Shown piece after piece: positions 11,993 through 21,828 of a DNA stretch of 64,000 nucleotides (positions are counted from its first letter, which is position 1; each line of letters starts with the position of its first letter). A model generated the notes under the pieces. That model saw nothing but the letters and a program-made list of their open reading frames with translations. It was not told the origin of the DNA and ran no database searches. A program made the position numbers and the translations under genes. The DNA comes from Microthyrium microscopicum (lineage: Eukaryota > Ascomycota > Dothideomycetes > Microthyriales > Microthyriaceae), in NCBI GenBank assembly GCA_010405405.1, contig MU004230.1, forward strand, positions 2,563,744 through 2,627,743. The letters are read 5' to 3'.

Positions 11993-13456
11993 CTACTTGG
12001 GAGCTGGTGGAGGAGCTCCTCCAGTTGTTGGTAAGCCCACAAAAACTTTGAAAGAGTCGTAAATCATCCATTGGAGACCAGTCAGTGTTCCTTCGAGATT
12101 GTTAGATATTATCGTTCTAAGCGAGAGGTGTTTGACTTACCGATCATTACAATTCTTACAGGTAAACCATTCCATAGTCCTTTGAGTCCGATGTCTTTGT
12201 AGATACGTCCCATGGCAGCACCGAATGCCTCTCCAGGTTCACGAGAAGCGTTGAGCTTGGAGACCATGACATCGGCAGGATGAGAAACAATTGCACATAG
12301 AATACCGGCAAGGTATCCTGTATTTGTCAGTATCTCGTTGAACTAGACAATCATGTGCACTTCATACCTCCTGCGAACGACACACCGGTCTGTGCCGCTT
12401 TTCCATAGTCGGACTTCTGGCCTGGAAGGCGCTCATACATCATTTCGACTATAGTTTCAAAGGACGCAAATTTCCTAGTCAAAGGGTCAGCATATAGCTG
12501 TCAAGATGTCCTATGATATGTACATCATCGTGTATGGAATCTAATTGAGGATCATATTAGCAAGTCATTGTTACTCGACTGTTGAATCTTACCTGACGGC
12601 CCCAAAGTGGATATAAGCCTTTATACAATCCTGCAGTGCCCTCTTTAGCAGTAATGCTGGATATCCCATCGAATGTTCCCTTGAACGCAGGTGGCATCGT
12701 TGTCTGCATGCGCACCTTTACAGCTTCAAATGGGCAGAGGGCGATATCAGCGAAGAATTCGGCGGAGGCGCTAGCACCCAGATATAGCCACGTCTTGTAC
12801 TTGTAGGCGTTTTGTTCGCCAACAAGATCGCTATAAGCCTTCTTGAAGAACTCATATCCACCATACTTGAATGCTCCTTGTGCCTAGTTGGAGATGAATC
12901 GTTCAGTGACAGTCAACAAGATGTCGAACTCTTGAACTCACGGAGTAGCCAAAGAATGTAGGAGACCATCCAGTGAAGATCCCACGAAATCCTTCAGCGC
13001 GACCAATCTTTCCCCAAGCTTCAAAGTTGCCTTTGTACAACTTGCTGTCAACCTGTCGTCTACACTTGACGAGATCAAGCGGCGTAACAGCAGTATGCGT
13101 CAACCCCTGTAGACCTTTCAGTACAGCCATCACTGTGGTTTATAGACTGGTTCTCATACGCAAGCCACCAAACCACCGAATGTACACGCAGCGTAGAACT
13201 TTGGAGAATACATTTCAATAGCCCCAGTCTTGTTCTGTGCAATTGCGCTGGCCTTGCTGTATTCTTTGGCCGCAGCATCGCCCACCTGGGCTGCCTTTGC
13301 CTTGACATCATCTCCCACACTCCATGCCGAGTATACTTTCTCATTCGCGCGCCATTTCTTTTCAACGGGTGCTTCAGAGCTGGACGAATTGATACGGAGA
13401 TAGCGAGCGAAGGGACTGTGGTAGAGAAGCGCGTCGGTGGAAGGTAGTAGAGGCAT
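11993..13456 (-). CDS. MIR1: Mitochondrial phosphate carrier (Mir1/Pic type)
   Basis: Seven exons, reading down: 13456-13160, 13106-12942, 12883-12593, 12540-12524, 12474-12368, 12317-12141, 12090-11993; 383 aa. It imports inorganic phosphate across the inner mitochondrial membrane. The three carrier repeats show the signature P-x-(D/E)-x-x-(K/R) as PLDLVK, PFEAVK and PADVMVSK, with partner motifs such as GFRGIFTGW and [13 protein letters not shown]. Those two blocks and the sequence IPYTMMKFASFET identify the phosphate branch. About 90 residues precede the first repeat; the first 20-30 could serve as a targeting region. Exon 4 is only 17 nt yet is needed to rebuild IPYTMM. An in-frame ATG at 13552 would add 32 residues. 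Confidence 0.92.
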
Positions 13457-14768
13457 TTCAACAGGATCGTGGACTGCCAGAAGCAGATAAACTTGCAGAT
13501 ATCCGCTATTTGGGAAATTGAGGTTCAACACAACCTTGTGCTCAAGTCGCAATGCTTGGATTGTCAGATCAATGTATGATGTAAAGATAAGTCCGTCTTG
13601 GCAAGGCTGAGGGGTTAGCGCGGATTTAGTGTTAATTCAGAAAACCAATTGGACATTGAAGTTACTTCCTCGCCGATTGACGGACTCGCCCCGAAAATGA
13701 CTGGTACACAGCTCAAAGATAGAAGTATCGCATTTTCGCATTTACGAAGATGTCAAGCCTCTTGGGCGCAATGGCAAGGCAGTCAATTTCTGCTGCATTT
13801 TGGCTAAATCCGCAAATTGTGGGGAGGGTTTCAAGCCCCATTTCACGATAGTGACCAATCATAACACGGATCTTCTGCCACAGCCTCGTTCTCAGCCTGA
13901 TATCTGCTTCCCACTTTGCCTTTCCGAATAGCATTAGACGAAGATCCAAGTCTACTCACGAGGTTCTAATGAAACCTGGGACTAAGTTACATGTCGCAAA
14001 AAATGTGTTTCCTCAAAACTTCGTTTCATTAATCTCCATTCGTAATGTAGGAAGCAATAGAAGTAAATCACTGCACGAATGAGCTGCTCAAACTTATTCA
14101 AGGAGGCAACTAGCATCTCATTTCATCACTCAACTTAAACGAGTGATAATCGTCGACATCATTGCAGTCTGTACCAAAGCCAACCTTGGTAAGCTACCGA
14201 AATGCACTGATTTCAAGGTTGAAGGAATGTCCGTTCGGTCCCAAATTTGCACACTCCTCAAAACGTATATAAGCCGCCATTCCCCCCAGCACTGCAGAAA
14301 TCTCCGCAAAGCACACCGGTTGACTACTTATTCGGTCCTCAATCCGAGCACTCGCCAAACAGTATATAAACCGCCATGACCCCAGCGCTGCAAGAACGTT
14401 CGCGGTTTTACGCACCACTCCCAGGCGTCTCTAATCCACGTTGGATCCCAGCTGCAGACCACAGCATACGAGCTCCTCTCATGCATGCACCGGAATATTT
14501 CAGTTTTCATCTGTTGATGTAGCAGAACTTCGTGGAGGCTAAAAGGTACCTCTAAGGTCACAACATATCAGTATTCGCAATGGTCAGCACGGAACAACTG
14601 GGAAATGGTGATAGTAGTAACCCGGGACCGACCATCTGCAAATTAGAGAAAATAAGAGTCTAGATCAATCTATATAATACATTGATACTATCATTAGAAA
14701 ATTCATAATTATTTTACATGTAAAAAGGGTATAATGCTACAAAACCACATTTATCCTGCATAAATGCG
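13457..14768. other. Intergenic region with an imperfect tandem duplication
   Basis: Promoter side of MIR1 and 3' side of the GT90 gene. No gene recognised. A diverged direct repeat (units near 14233-14310 and 14330-14406) is described separately. Confidence 0.4.
14233..14406. repeat. Diverged tandem direct repeat, period about 97 bp
   Basis: TTCGGTCC recurs at 14234 and 14331, TATATAA at about 14267 and 14363, CCGCCAT at 14274 and 14371, and CAGC(A/G)CTGCA at 14287 and 14383. The constant 96-97 bp offset over about 75 bp shows a local duplication that has since diverged. Each unit carries a TATATAA box-like word. Confidence 0.65.
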
Positions 14769-16279
14769 TCACGATTCGGCCTTAACTGGCAGCGTGAATT
14801 CCGAAACAAACGACTCAAACGGCTTCCCACGTACTTTACGTCTCCGCTGGCCATTTTGATCCTTGACATCATGGAATAATTTTGGTTCGAAGCTGATTTG
14901 TGACCACACGTAGAACAGCCGTCGCCAATAGCACGCTTGCGCTGCCGGAGTGAGGTATCTGTCTCTGAAAGTTTGCACGCTATTCCGTGCGATCCGCTGC
15001 GCCTTTCGAGGCGATGTAAGAAGATCTTTCATAGCCGAGTCTAGATTTGTGAAATTTCGGTCTACTGCGACGATATTTTGGTTCGGCCCTTCTGATATGA
15101 AGAGATGGGTATGTGGTTCGAGCCACATCGGGGTGTGGACGATGGAGACGGACTGGCAATTAAGGAGGTATTTGCCACGTCCGGAATAGGAATGTCCTTC
15201 GGTGTGGACGACAAATTTGTAGTTGCAGTGTTGTGGAATTGTCAAGCCGATTTTCTTTAGGTTGGCCTTATCGTCCCACGTTATCGACTTGATATCCGCC
15301 CAAGGCTTGTTCTTCGATTTCTTCAATAGTTCTTCCCGCAGCTCATTAGTCGCGATAGCTCCACGCCAAACGGCTTTGGGGAATTTGTGTTGCCATGATG
15401 GCTCGTTCTCTCGGATCTCGTGTCGAAGCTCGGAGTATTCGCCCATGAAGGATTCTGGCCAGCTCCAATAGCCAAAGTCCGGTACCACCCATTTTTCAGG
15501 GTCTTCTTCGTGCCTAGTAAACACCCAGAGAGGCCAGCGGTGATCCGGGTCAAGGGGCCAGTCGGACAAGTTGAGGGCAAATTCGATGTTGGGAAGCTTT
15601 CCAGGATAAGAGATTACTGCTCGATTGATGGAGTGGAGGATAGCGATAGCGCGAGGAACATCGTAGCCGTGGTCTGCCCATTCGACATCGATTATGTAAA
15701 GCTACAAGATCACGTATTAGCATAAAATGATATGTTGTGCACGTCAACGCTGCGTACCTGCTTGTCATAAATCATCGCTCGGAGAATCTCGCCGCCACCT
15801 TCTCGCCATGTAATGTCGACATCTTGCTCTGTAATGCGTCCCAGGCCTTTCAGTATGCGATATTTGACAGCTCGCTCAATCTCATAGTAGAATTTTGGAA
15901 ACGCGATCGAGCATTGCTTAGGTGACAGGTGAAAGTTTCTCTCGTCGCGGTCCGTGTCAAAGGTCCAGTTATCGTGAAATCCGGAGTACTCATCCTCCGG
16001 GGTCAATGACATCGACGCATTGATCGGAATGCGCTGATCCATTGGTGGTAGTTTCCATATCTTTCTAGTTTCTGCTGATTCCTGCTCTGGTTTTGATTGA
16101 AGAGATGTCGGAAGCCGTGAGCCATAAGGAGGGAAGAAAACAGTCGTGATTAATATCAATAGAAGCACCATACAAGAGAAAGTGCACAGAGTGTAGCCGC
16201 GTCGATTTATCGTCCATGGTTTCATCGTTGGTGATGGCGGCGGCGAGCGAGCGAACCTGCCAGGCTTCCTTAACCACAT
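14769..16279 (-). CDS. GT90 / CAP10-like glycosyltransferase, type II membrane protein
   Basis: Two exons, reading down: 16279-15758 and 15701-14769, with a 56-nt intron; 484 aa. One hydrophobic segment (about residues 31-50, TFSCMVLLLILITTVFF) follows a basic N-terminus, so the enzyme should sit in the Golgi membrane with its catalytic part in the lumen. The C-terminal two thirds match the CAP10/GT90 fold: RWPLWVFTRHEE, WRGAIATNELREELL, YKFVVHTEGHSYSGRGKYLL, SEGPNQNIVAVDRN and AQRIARNSVQTFRDRYLTP. GT90 members are beta-xylosyl or O-glucosyl transferases; the acceptor cannot be told here. The ATG at 16225 is an alternative start that keeps the anchor. Confidence 0.85.
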
Positions 16280-17976
16280 CGAAGCGTCTTTGGTAGAAAT
16301 TTTTGTTTGGGAAGGAGATATTAGTCCATGCGCAGGTGTTGTGAGTGTTGTCGATGATTTGTAGCTACATTAATAAAAGTTGGAGGGGCAGTCGCGATCG
16401 AGGTGGTTGACGAGTATCGTGGAGTTGAGGTGAAGCTCCAACACTCTGCGGTTTGAGACGTGTTCGAGTCGAGTTTGCTGGACCACTATCTCTAGATAAC
16501 CAACCCAGCCAAATTGATATTGGCGCATACCTTGGCCGCGGGTACCTTGGCTGAACAACTTCTGACGAGAAGGCCTAGCTCCTTTAAAGTGTGCCTCTAA
16601 TTGGAGATCTTCAAGGATTCAATGTTGCCATCGCTAGGACCACGATACGCTCTTTCAGTCACTGGATTCCAATTTGCCCTCAAATTACCAACTGCCAACA
16701 GAGCCTACCTCTTTAACATCTTCCAATAAACGTGGTCAATTTCAACGCTTGCCCTGCACGATCACCACCGGGGAATGGACGTTCCTATACGCATAGCCGC
16801 ACATCATACCAGCACTCTGAAGCTCCTCAAGTCACTGGCGACATTCTCATGTTCTAAGAACTATTTCGGAAAAACGAAGTGTAGACCAAGAAACTAAGAT
16901 CACTTAGTAGAATCGATGCTACCTCATGATTTCTATCCTTGTCCGTTGCCAACAATATTAATCTATATTGATTAAAATTCTGAAGGATCATGTAGATCCA
17001 AAAAGCCTAACCGTTGGTACACTGTGTGATATCAGAAGTTCAGGACCCAACCATGAATATTCTAAACTAGCTAAGTAATCTCCCTTCGCCATTGGAGTAC
17101 CAAGGACATGCTTATTGGAGTAGCATAAATATAAATAAAAGATAGTAATGGTTTGACATGATAGGGTTGTGCATGGGCCTCGAAAGGGAAACGTTGAGGC
17201 TCCTAGCTGAAAGAGTTACCGAAACTTCAACTGTAGGAAACATAAACATGTTCTAGAATTTCAATTAAGCTTCTCAGTAAACTGTTCACACAGACATCTA
17301 TATCTAGTGACGCTTTGCTGAACTATTCACTAGTAATCAGCAATACAGCTTTCATTTGATCATAAATACTAGAGTAGGTCGTACGCCTGGCAATCATTAC
17401 AACACTTGACTGCTCCAGGAAAGTATGGTAGTGCCGACAACAAGAAGCGATATGAATAAGCTAATGACGATGAAATATGGGCCAAAGACTACACAGCTGG
17501 TGAATATCAAACAGAGGTGATGTTTACCAAGACTGCTATCCTGCAAGGGCCCGAAAGAAACCGGGAATTCCGCATCAGGTTAACCTAGTTTAATATTCCG
17601 GTCCATCCCATGCTGCGGGTGAACTTCCACTTTATAGGAGCTGTAGCCTACTGTAGGGTGTAAAAGTCCAAGGCTGGGCAGAAATCTCGGCATATGGACA
17701 GAAAGCTCACAGGAGAAGGAGGTTTAAGAGTATGCATTGTGAAATTGGGTAATTCCTGCAAGAGGATTCTATGTATAATCTACAATACAGGCTAAAACCA
17801 TCAAATATAACGATAACAACAAACTCCCGAGCCTTAGAACTCGTTGTGTAAAACGCTAGTTGTGCGAATCATAGGTTATGAATGTGTACAATTGTGGTAC
17901 GGGTATCAAAGCGCTTCTTCAAAACATGGCGCAAATCCCTTCTTCTTTTGTTTGGGATTGTTCTTCAAGAACACTT
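16280..17976. other. 1.7 kb intergenic region
   Basis: Promoter side of the GT90 gene and 3' side of the copper ATPase. AT-rich, no gene, repeat or RNA recognised. Confidence 0.4.
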
Positions 17977-20900
17977 TCAATTTTTCTGTGGTTTTGCCGT
18001 GGTAGGCCGGAAGCCAACGAAAGGAAGCTTACTTCTGAGAAGCAAGCTACTGCAGATGACGCTAATGCTGCTCAATGCCATAGCAAGGGAAGCCCAGACT
18101 GGCTCGAGAACGATGTGTTTGCCGTTTGACACGATGGCATAGAATACGCCGGCTGAAACAGGCATGGCGATGATATTGTAGACTAATGCCCATGCAAAGT
18201 TGAACCATACTCGTCGGAAGACTGCACGGCTGAGATCGATGAGGGTGATGATGGATGAGAGATCGGAGGAGATGAGCACAAACTCGGCGGAGGAGATGGC
18301 GACGTCTGAGCCAGAACCGATGGCAATGCCGACATCAGCCATTGTCAAGGCGGGAGAGTCGTTGATACCATCTCCGACCATGGCGACGAGAGCGCGCTCC
18401 TTCTTGCCAGGTGGTGTGATGGTCTTTTGAAGGTATTGAATCTTTTCTGCTTTTTGCTCTGGCAGTACACCTGCGATGATATTGTCTTTGTGGATGCCAA
18501 CCATGGCGCCGATGGCTTGAGCGGTATCAACGTTGTCACCCGAGAGCATCCACACAGCGATCTTGCGCTCTTGTAATGACTTGACGATGAACTTGGCTTC
18601 GGGTCGGAGCGCGTCGGCGATAGCGAAAGTGACAGTCAAGATCCATCCATTTTCGGATGGATCGGAGAAAGGGCTAGTAGCTCGAAGCGCTACAAGGACA
18701 ACACTATTGCCTGCTCTTTTCCAGGTTGAAAGAAACTCTTTTGTCTCGTCGGTGATGGTGACCTTGAACTCATTCATCAGGGTCTCATTGCCAACAAGGA
18801 CTTCGACGTCAAGAGCCGGGTTGCTTCCTTCTTCCAGTCTGAAAATGCCTAGCATTCCTTTGCCTGGCTTCTCGTGAATCTCGGTTGGAACGTAGGTTTG
18901 CATGGAACGAGCAGCACAGAAACCGACCACGGCCTTTGCAATCGGGTGACCACTATTCTCCTCGATTCTCTTGACCATGCCCAAATATTCTTGCTCGTTA
19001 TCATCAGTGAGTTGGCGAAAATCGACGACGGTAGGATCGCCACCAGTAGTCAATGTACCTGTCTTGTCGAATACAATGCAGTCCAGATCACTGGCTTCTT
19101 GGAAAGCTTCGCCTCCACCCTTGACAAGAATGCCGTTCTTGGCCGCCATACCTCCGCCCACAAATAGAGCAGTAGGGGCAGCAAGACCAATACCACAAGG
19201 GCAGGCTACAACGAACACGGAAATGGCAAATCGTAGAGCCCAGAGAGCCCAGCCACCATGTTGTCCTTCAATCCAGGCTTGAGGCAATCTGCCTCCAAGA
19301 CCAAGACCAAGCCAGGTGCACCATGTGATGATACCAACGGATACGACGAATGGGACAAAGTGACTGGTGATGATGTCGGCAGCACGCTCTACTGGTGCAC
19401 GTTTCGCTTGACCTTCTCGAACGACCTTGATGATTTGATCAAGCATAGAAGACCCGGATACGGTGGTAAGTTTGACTGAGATGGGGCCAGTCTTGTTGAC
19501 AGTTCCTGAATATACTGGATCGCCGGGATTCTTGGGCACCAGTCGGGATTCTCCAGTCAAGCTGGATTCGTCAAACTGTGCTGCTCCATCGATGACGATA
19601 CCATCATAAGGAGGTGATGCTCCGTTTTGTACAAGAACAGTGTCTCCAACATCCAGCAAGTCGATCGCTAGCTTTCGACCCGCGACGTCAGTTTCTTCTA
19701 TGAGAATGGCTTCTGTGGGTCTCAGCTTGCCAAGAGCAGTAACGGCATCTCCAGTTTTAGCTTTGCTGTACGCTTCAATAAAGCGACCGAGCAAAAGAAA
19801 CATGGTCAGGAAAATGACAGAGTCGAAATAGTTATGGCTGTCATCGTTCATTGATGAATGTCCTTCTGGCATTGCGGACTTGGCAGTATGACCGGACATG
19901 GACGAATGGGCCGACATTGAATTATCTTTCATGGGGGCGTGGCTATCCATTCCGTGCGTAACGTGGGCATTCTTCTCCGTCGCCTCTAGAATTAACTCGG
20001 CGATTGATGAGAAGTAGGCAACGGAAGTACCCAATGACATGAGCATGTTCATGCTACCAAATCGGATGAACCGGTCGAGTAGAGATGTTTTGCTGCCTGG
20101 CCTCCATAAGGCCTTGAGTTCTTTCAGTGCTTTTCGGTGGAAAGTATCGGCCGCGAAGAAATAAATCGGAGTGGCAAGGAAGAACAGTGCCCATTCAGCC
20201 CGACTGACTGTTCCAGCCCACATTGGATGCATCATGTACATCCTTATGCTGCTGTTCTTCATCATGAGACTCATACATACAACTCCGATGATGAATGCAG
20301 GAATGGCAGTAGTGACAGCGAGAGCAAGACGGAACAGAATTCTTTTTCGTTCGCGAGCATGCATCTCTCTTGAGCGGTCCTCAATGGTTGGTGGATGGTA
20401 GATAGATGTGACAAATGCGTTGTCAACGGAGTTGATGGTGCTAAGGATATGTCGAATCGTAAACTCGGGAGGTCTTGATATGTATTTGAGTGTCAATATA
20501 GGGTCTTTCAACGTGATTTCTTTGACGATATCGATGGAATTGCCATATGTTTCCTTGAGCATGTTGACTATCCTGTCAGGGCAATGGTGACAATACATAT
20601 CATCAACTTTGATATAGACTTCCCGTGATTTGAGGTCGTCAGTCTGTACTGCCCCCAGCTCTTCGACTTTATCGACGGCAACATCGAAGCCAGCATCTTC
20701 AATTGATTCTGTGATTTGAGCCAGATTATCTCGTCCTTCGAATATGATGGTGCCGCTATTGGAGATCAAGTTGATACTTGCATTTTCGATGAAGGGTAAT
20801 TGATCGAGTTGACCGATGATGCTGTTGACACAAGCACTGCATGTCATGCCACTGATGGCCACCTCGACTTTCCATAGTTCCTTGCCTGACTTTTTGGATG

Positions 20901-21828
20901 ACTTTGGCTTTTGTTGTTCCAAGTTTTCGATCTTGGCATCGAATCCAGCATCCTCAATGGTGGTGACAATTGATTGTGCATGATCTTGACCATTGAATAG
21001 CACGGTAGCACTGTTCGTTAGCAACGCGACGTTGATAGTTCGAACGAAGGATAGCTCTTCAACAGCTCGTGTAATGGCGCCTACACAGGCACTGCATGTC
21101 ATGCCCACAATTGAGATTTCTGCTTGCCATATATCTTCTTGGGATGACGTATCCACCACAACGAAGTCTGATTTTTCGTCGACAACCTCAAGCTGTTCCA
21201 CCTTGGTTCCTTCCTTGGACAATGAGCTGATAGATCCGGATCCCCCTGTCGGTATCGAGCCGGATGCTTCGTTGTGAAGAGCACCGGCAACTTCTGCACG
21301 GCACTCGGCGCAGTGCGCTGCGTGGGTTCGCTTTTTGCCCATGTCGGCGCTTTCGATTCCTCCTTGTGATGTCTCTGAGTTGTACGATTGTCTGATATCT
21401 CTGTGTCTGGTGATACTACTCCTCCATGACGTTCGCCACTTCTTAATTGCTTCGTCGAGGGAGTCTACCCACTCACTTCCGGAGATTCGAGTAGGTCGAG
21501 AACTGTGATCGTTGCCTACAACGCTATGGATCTCGAAGCCGGAGGTGTCAAGAGCGTTGACAATGGTAGACTGGAGTAACGAAGGAGAATGGACAATGCT
21601 GACGCTATGTGTTAAGATTGAAACAGCAATTGATTCTGGTGGTGGATGTAAGTTGTTGAGAGTCGTTTGAATGAGCTGAGAACAGGAATTGCAATGCAAG
21701 TTGGCAATAAAGACGGTTGTTAAGATCTGCTGGCCAGTTTCTGTGGGGAAACTGATTGCTTGCGGGCCATGGGTGTTTAGAGACGAGTCCATGTTGTCTA
21801 GGGTGTAATCTAGGTACGCTCGTATCAA
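17977..21828 (-). CDS. P1B-type copper-transporting ATPase, CRP1/CrpA-like
   Basis: A single open frame of 1283 aa with no intron, unusual beside its intron-rich neighbours. Four metal-binding-like modules precede the membrane part: a weak one with LHCNSC (about residue 41), two canonical GMTCSAC modules (about 244 and 330) and a variant DMYCHHC (about 411). Membrane helices start near 499. TGES (actuator, about 763), the ion-pathway CPC in ACPCGIGLAAP (about 877), DKTGT with the phosphorylated Asp (about 925), SGHP and GDGIND (about 1157) are all intact. The CPCGIG form and GGGEAFQEAS recall fungal CRP1/CrpA exporters of excess Cu+ more than Ccc2. A loop at about 615-665 holds seven His and six Met. 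The ATG at 21795 (MDSSLNTH) is an alternative start. Confidence 0.9.
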   Translation of the reverse strand: MIRAYLDYTLDNMDSSLNTHGPQAISFPTETGQQILTTVFIANLHCNSCSQLIQTTLNNLHPPPESIAVSILTHSVSIVHSPSLLQSTIVNALDTSGFEIHSVVGNDHSSRPTRISGSEWVDSLDEAIKKWRTSWRSSITRHRDIRQSYNSETSQGGIESADMGKKRTHAAHCAECRAEVAGALHNEASGSIPTGGSGSISSLSKEGTKVEQLEVVDEKSDFVVVDTSSQEDIWQAEISIVGMTCSACVGAITRAVEELSFVRTINVALLTNSATVLFNGQDHAQSIVTTIEDAGFDAKIENLEQQKPKSSKKSGKELWKVEVAISGMTCSACVNSIIGQLDQLPFIENASINLISNSGTIIFEGRDNLAQITESIEDAGFDVAVDKVEELGAVQTDDLKSREVYIKVDDMYCHHCPDRIVNMLKETYGNSIDIVKEITLKDPILTLKYISRPPEFTIRHILSTINSVDNAFVTSIYHPPTIEDRSREMHARERKRILFRLALAVTTAIPAFIIGVVCMSLMMKNSSIRMYMMHPMWAGTVSRAEWALFFLATPIYFFAADTFHRKALKELKALWRPGSKTSLLDRFIRFGSMNMLMSLGTSVAYFSSIAELILEATEKNAHVTHGMDSHAPMKDNSMSAHSSMSGHTAKSAMPEGHSSMNDDSHNYFDSVIFLTMFLLLGRFIEAYSKAKTGDAVTALGKLRPTEAILIEETDVAGRKLAIDLLDVGDTVLVQNGASPPYDGIVIDGAAQFDESSLTGESRLVPKNPGDPVYSGTVNKTGPISVKLTTVSGSSMLDQIIKVVREGQAKRAPVERAADIITSHFVPFVVSVGIITWCTWLGLGLGGRLPQAWIEGQHGGWALWALRFAISVFVVACPCGIGLAAPTALFVGGGMAAKNGILVKGGGEAFQEASDLDCIVFDKTGTLTTGGDPTVVDFRQLTDDNEQEYLGMVKRIEENSGHPIAKAVVGFCAARSMQTYVPTEIHEKPGKGMLGIFRLEEGSNPALDVEVLVGNETLMNEFKVTITDETKEFLSTWKRAGNSVVLVALRATSPFSDPSENGWILTVTFAIADALRPEAKFIVKSLQERKIAVWMLSGDNVDTAQAIGAMVGIHKDNIIAGVLPEQKAEKIQYLQKTITPPGKKERALVAMVGDGINDSPALTMADVGIAIGSGSDVAISSAEFVLISSDLSSIITLIDLSRAVFRRVWFNFAWALVYNIIAMPVSAGVFYAIVSNGKHIVLEPVWASLAMALSSISVICSSLLLRSKLPFVGFRPTTAKPQKN

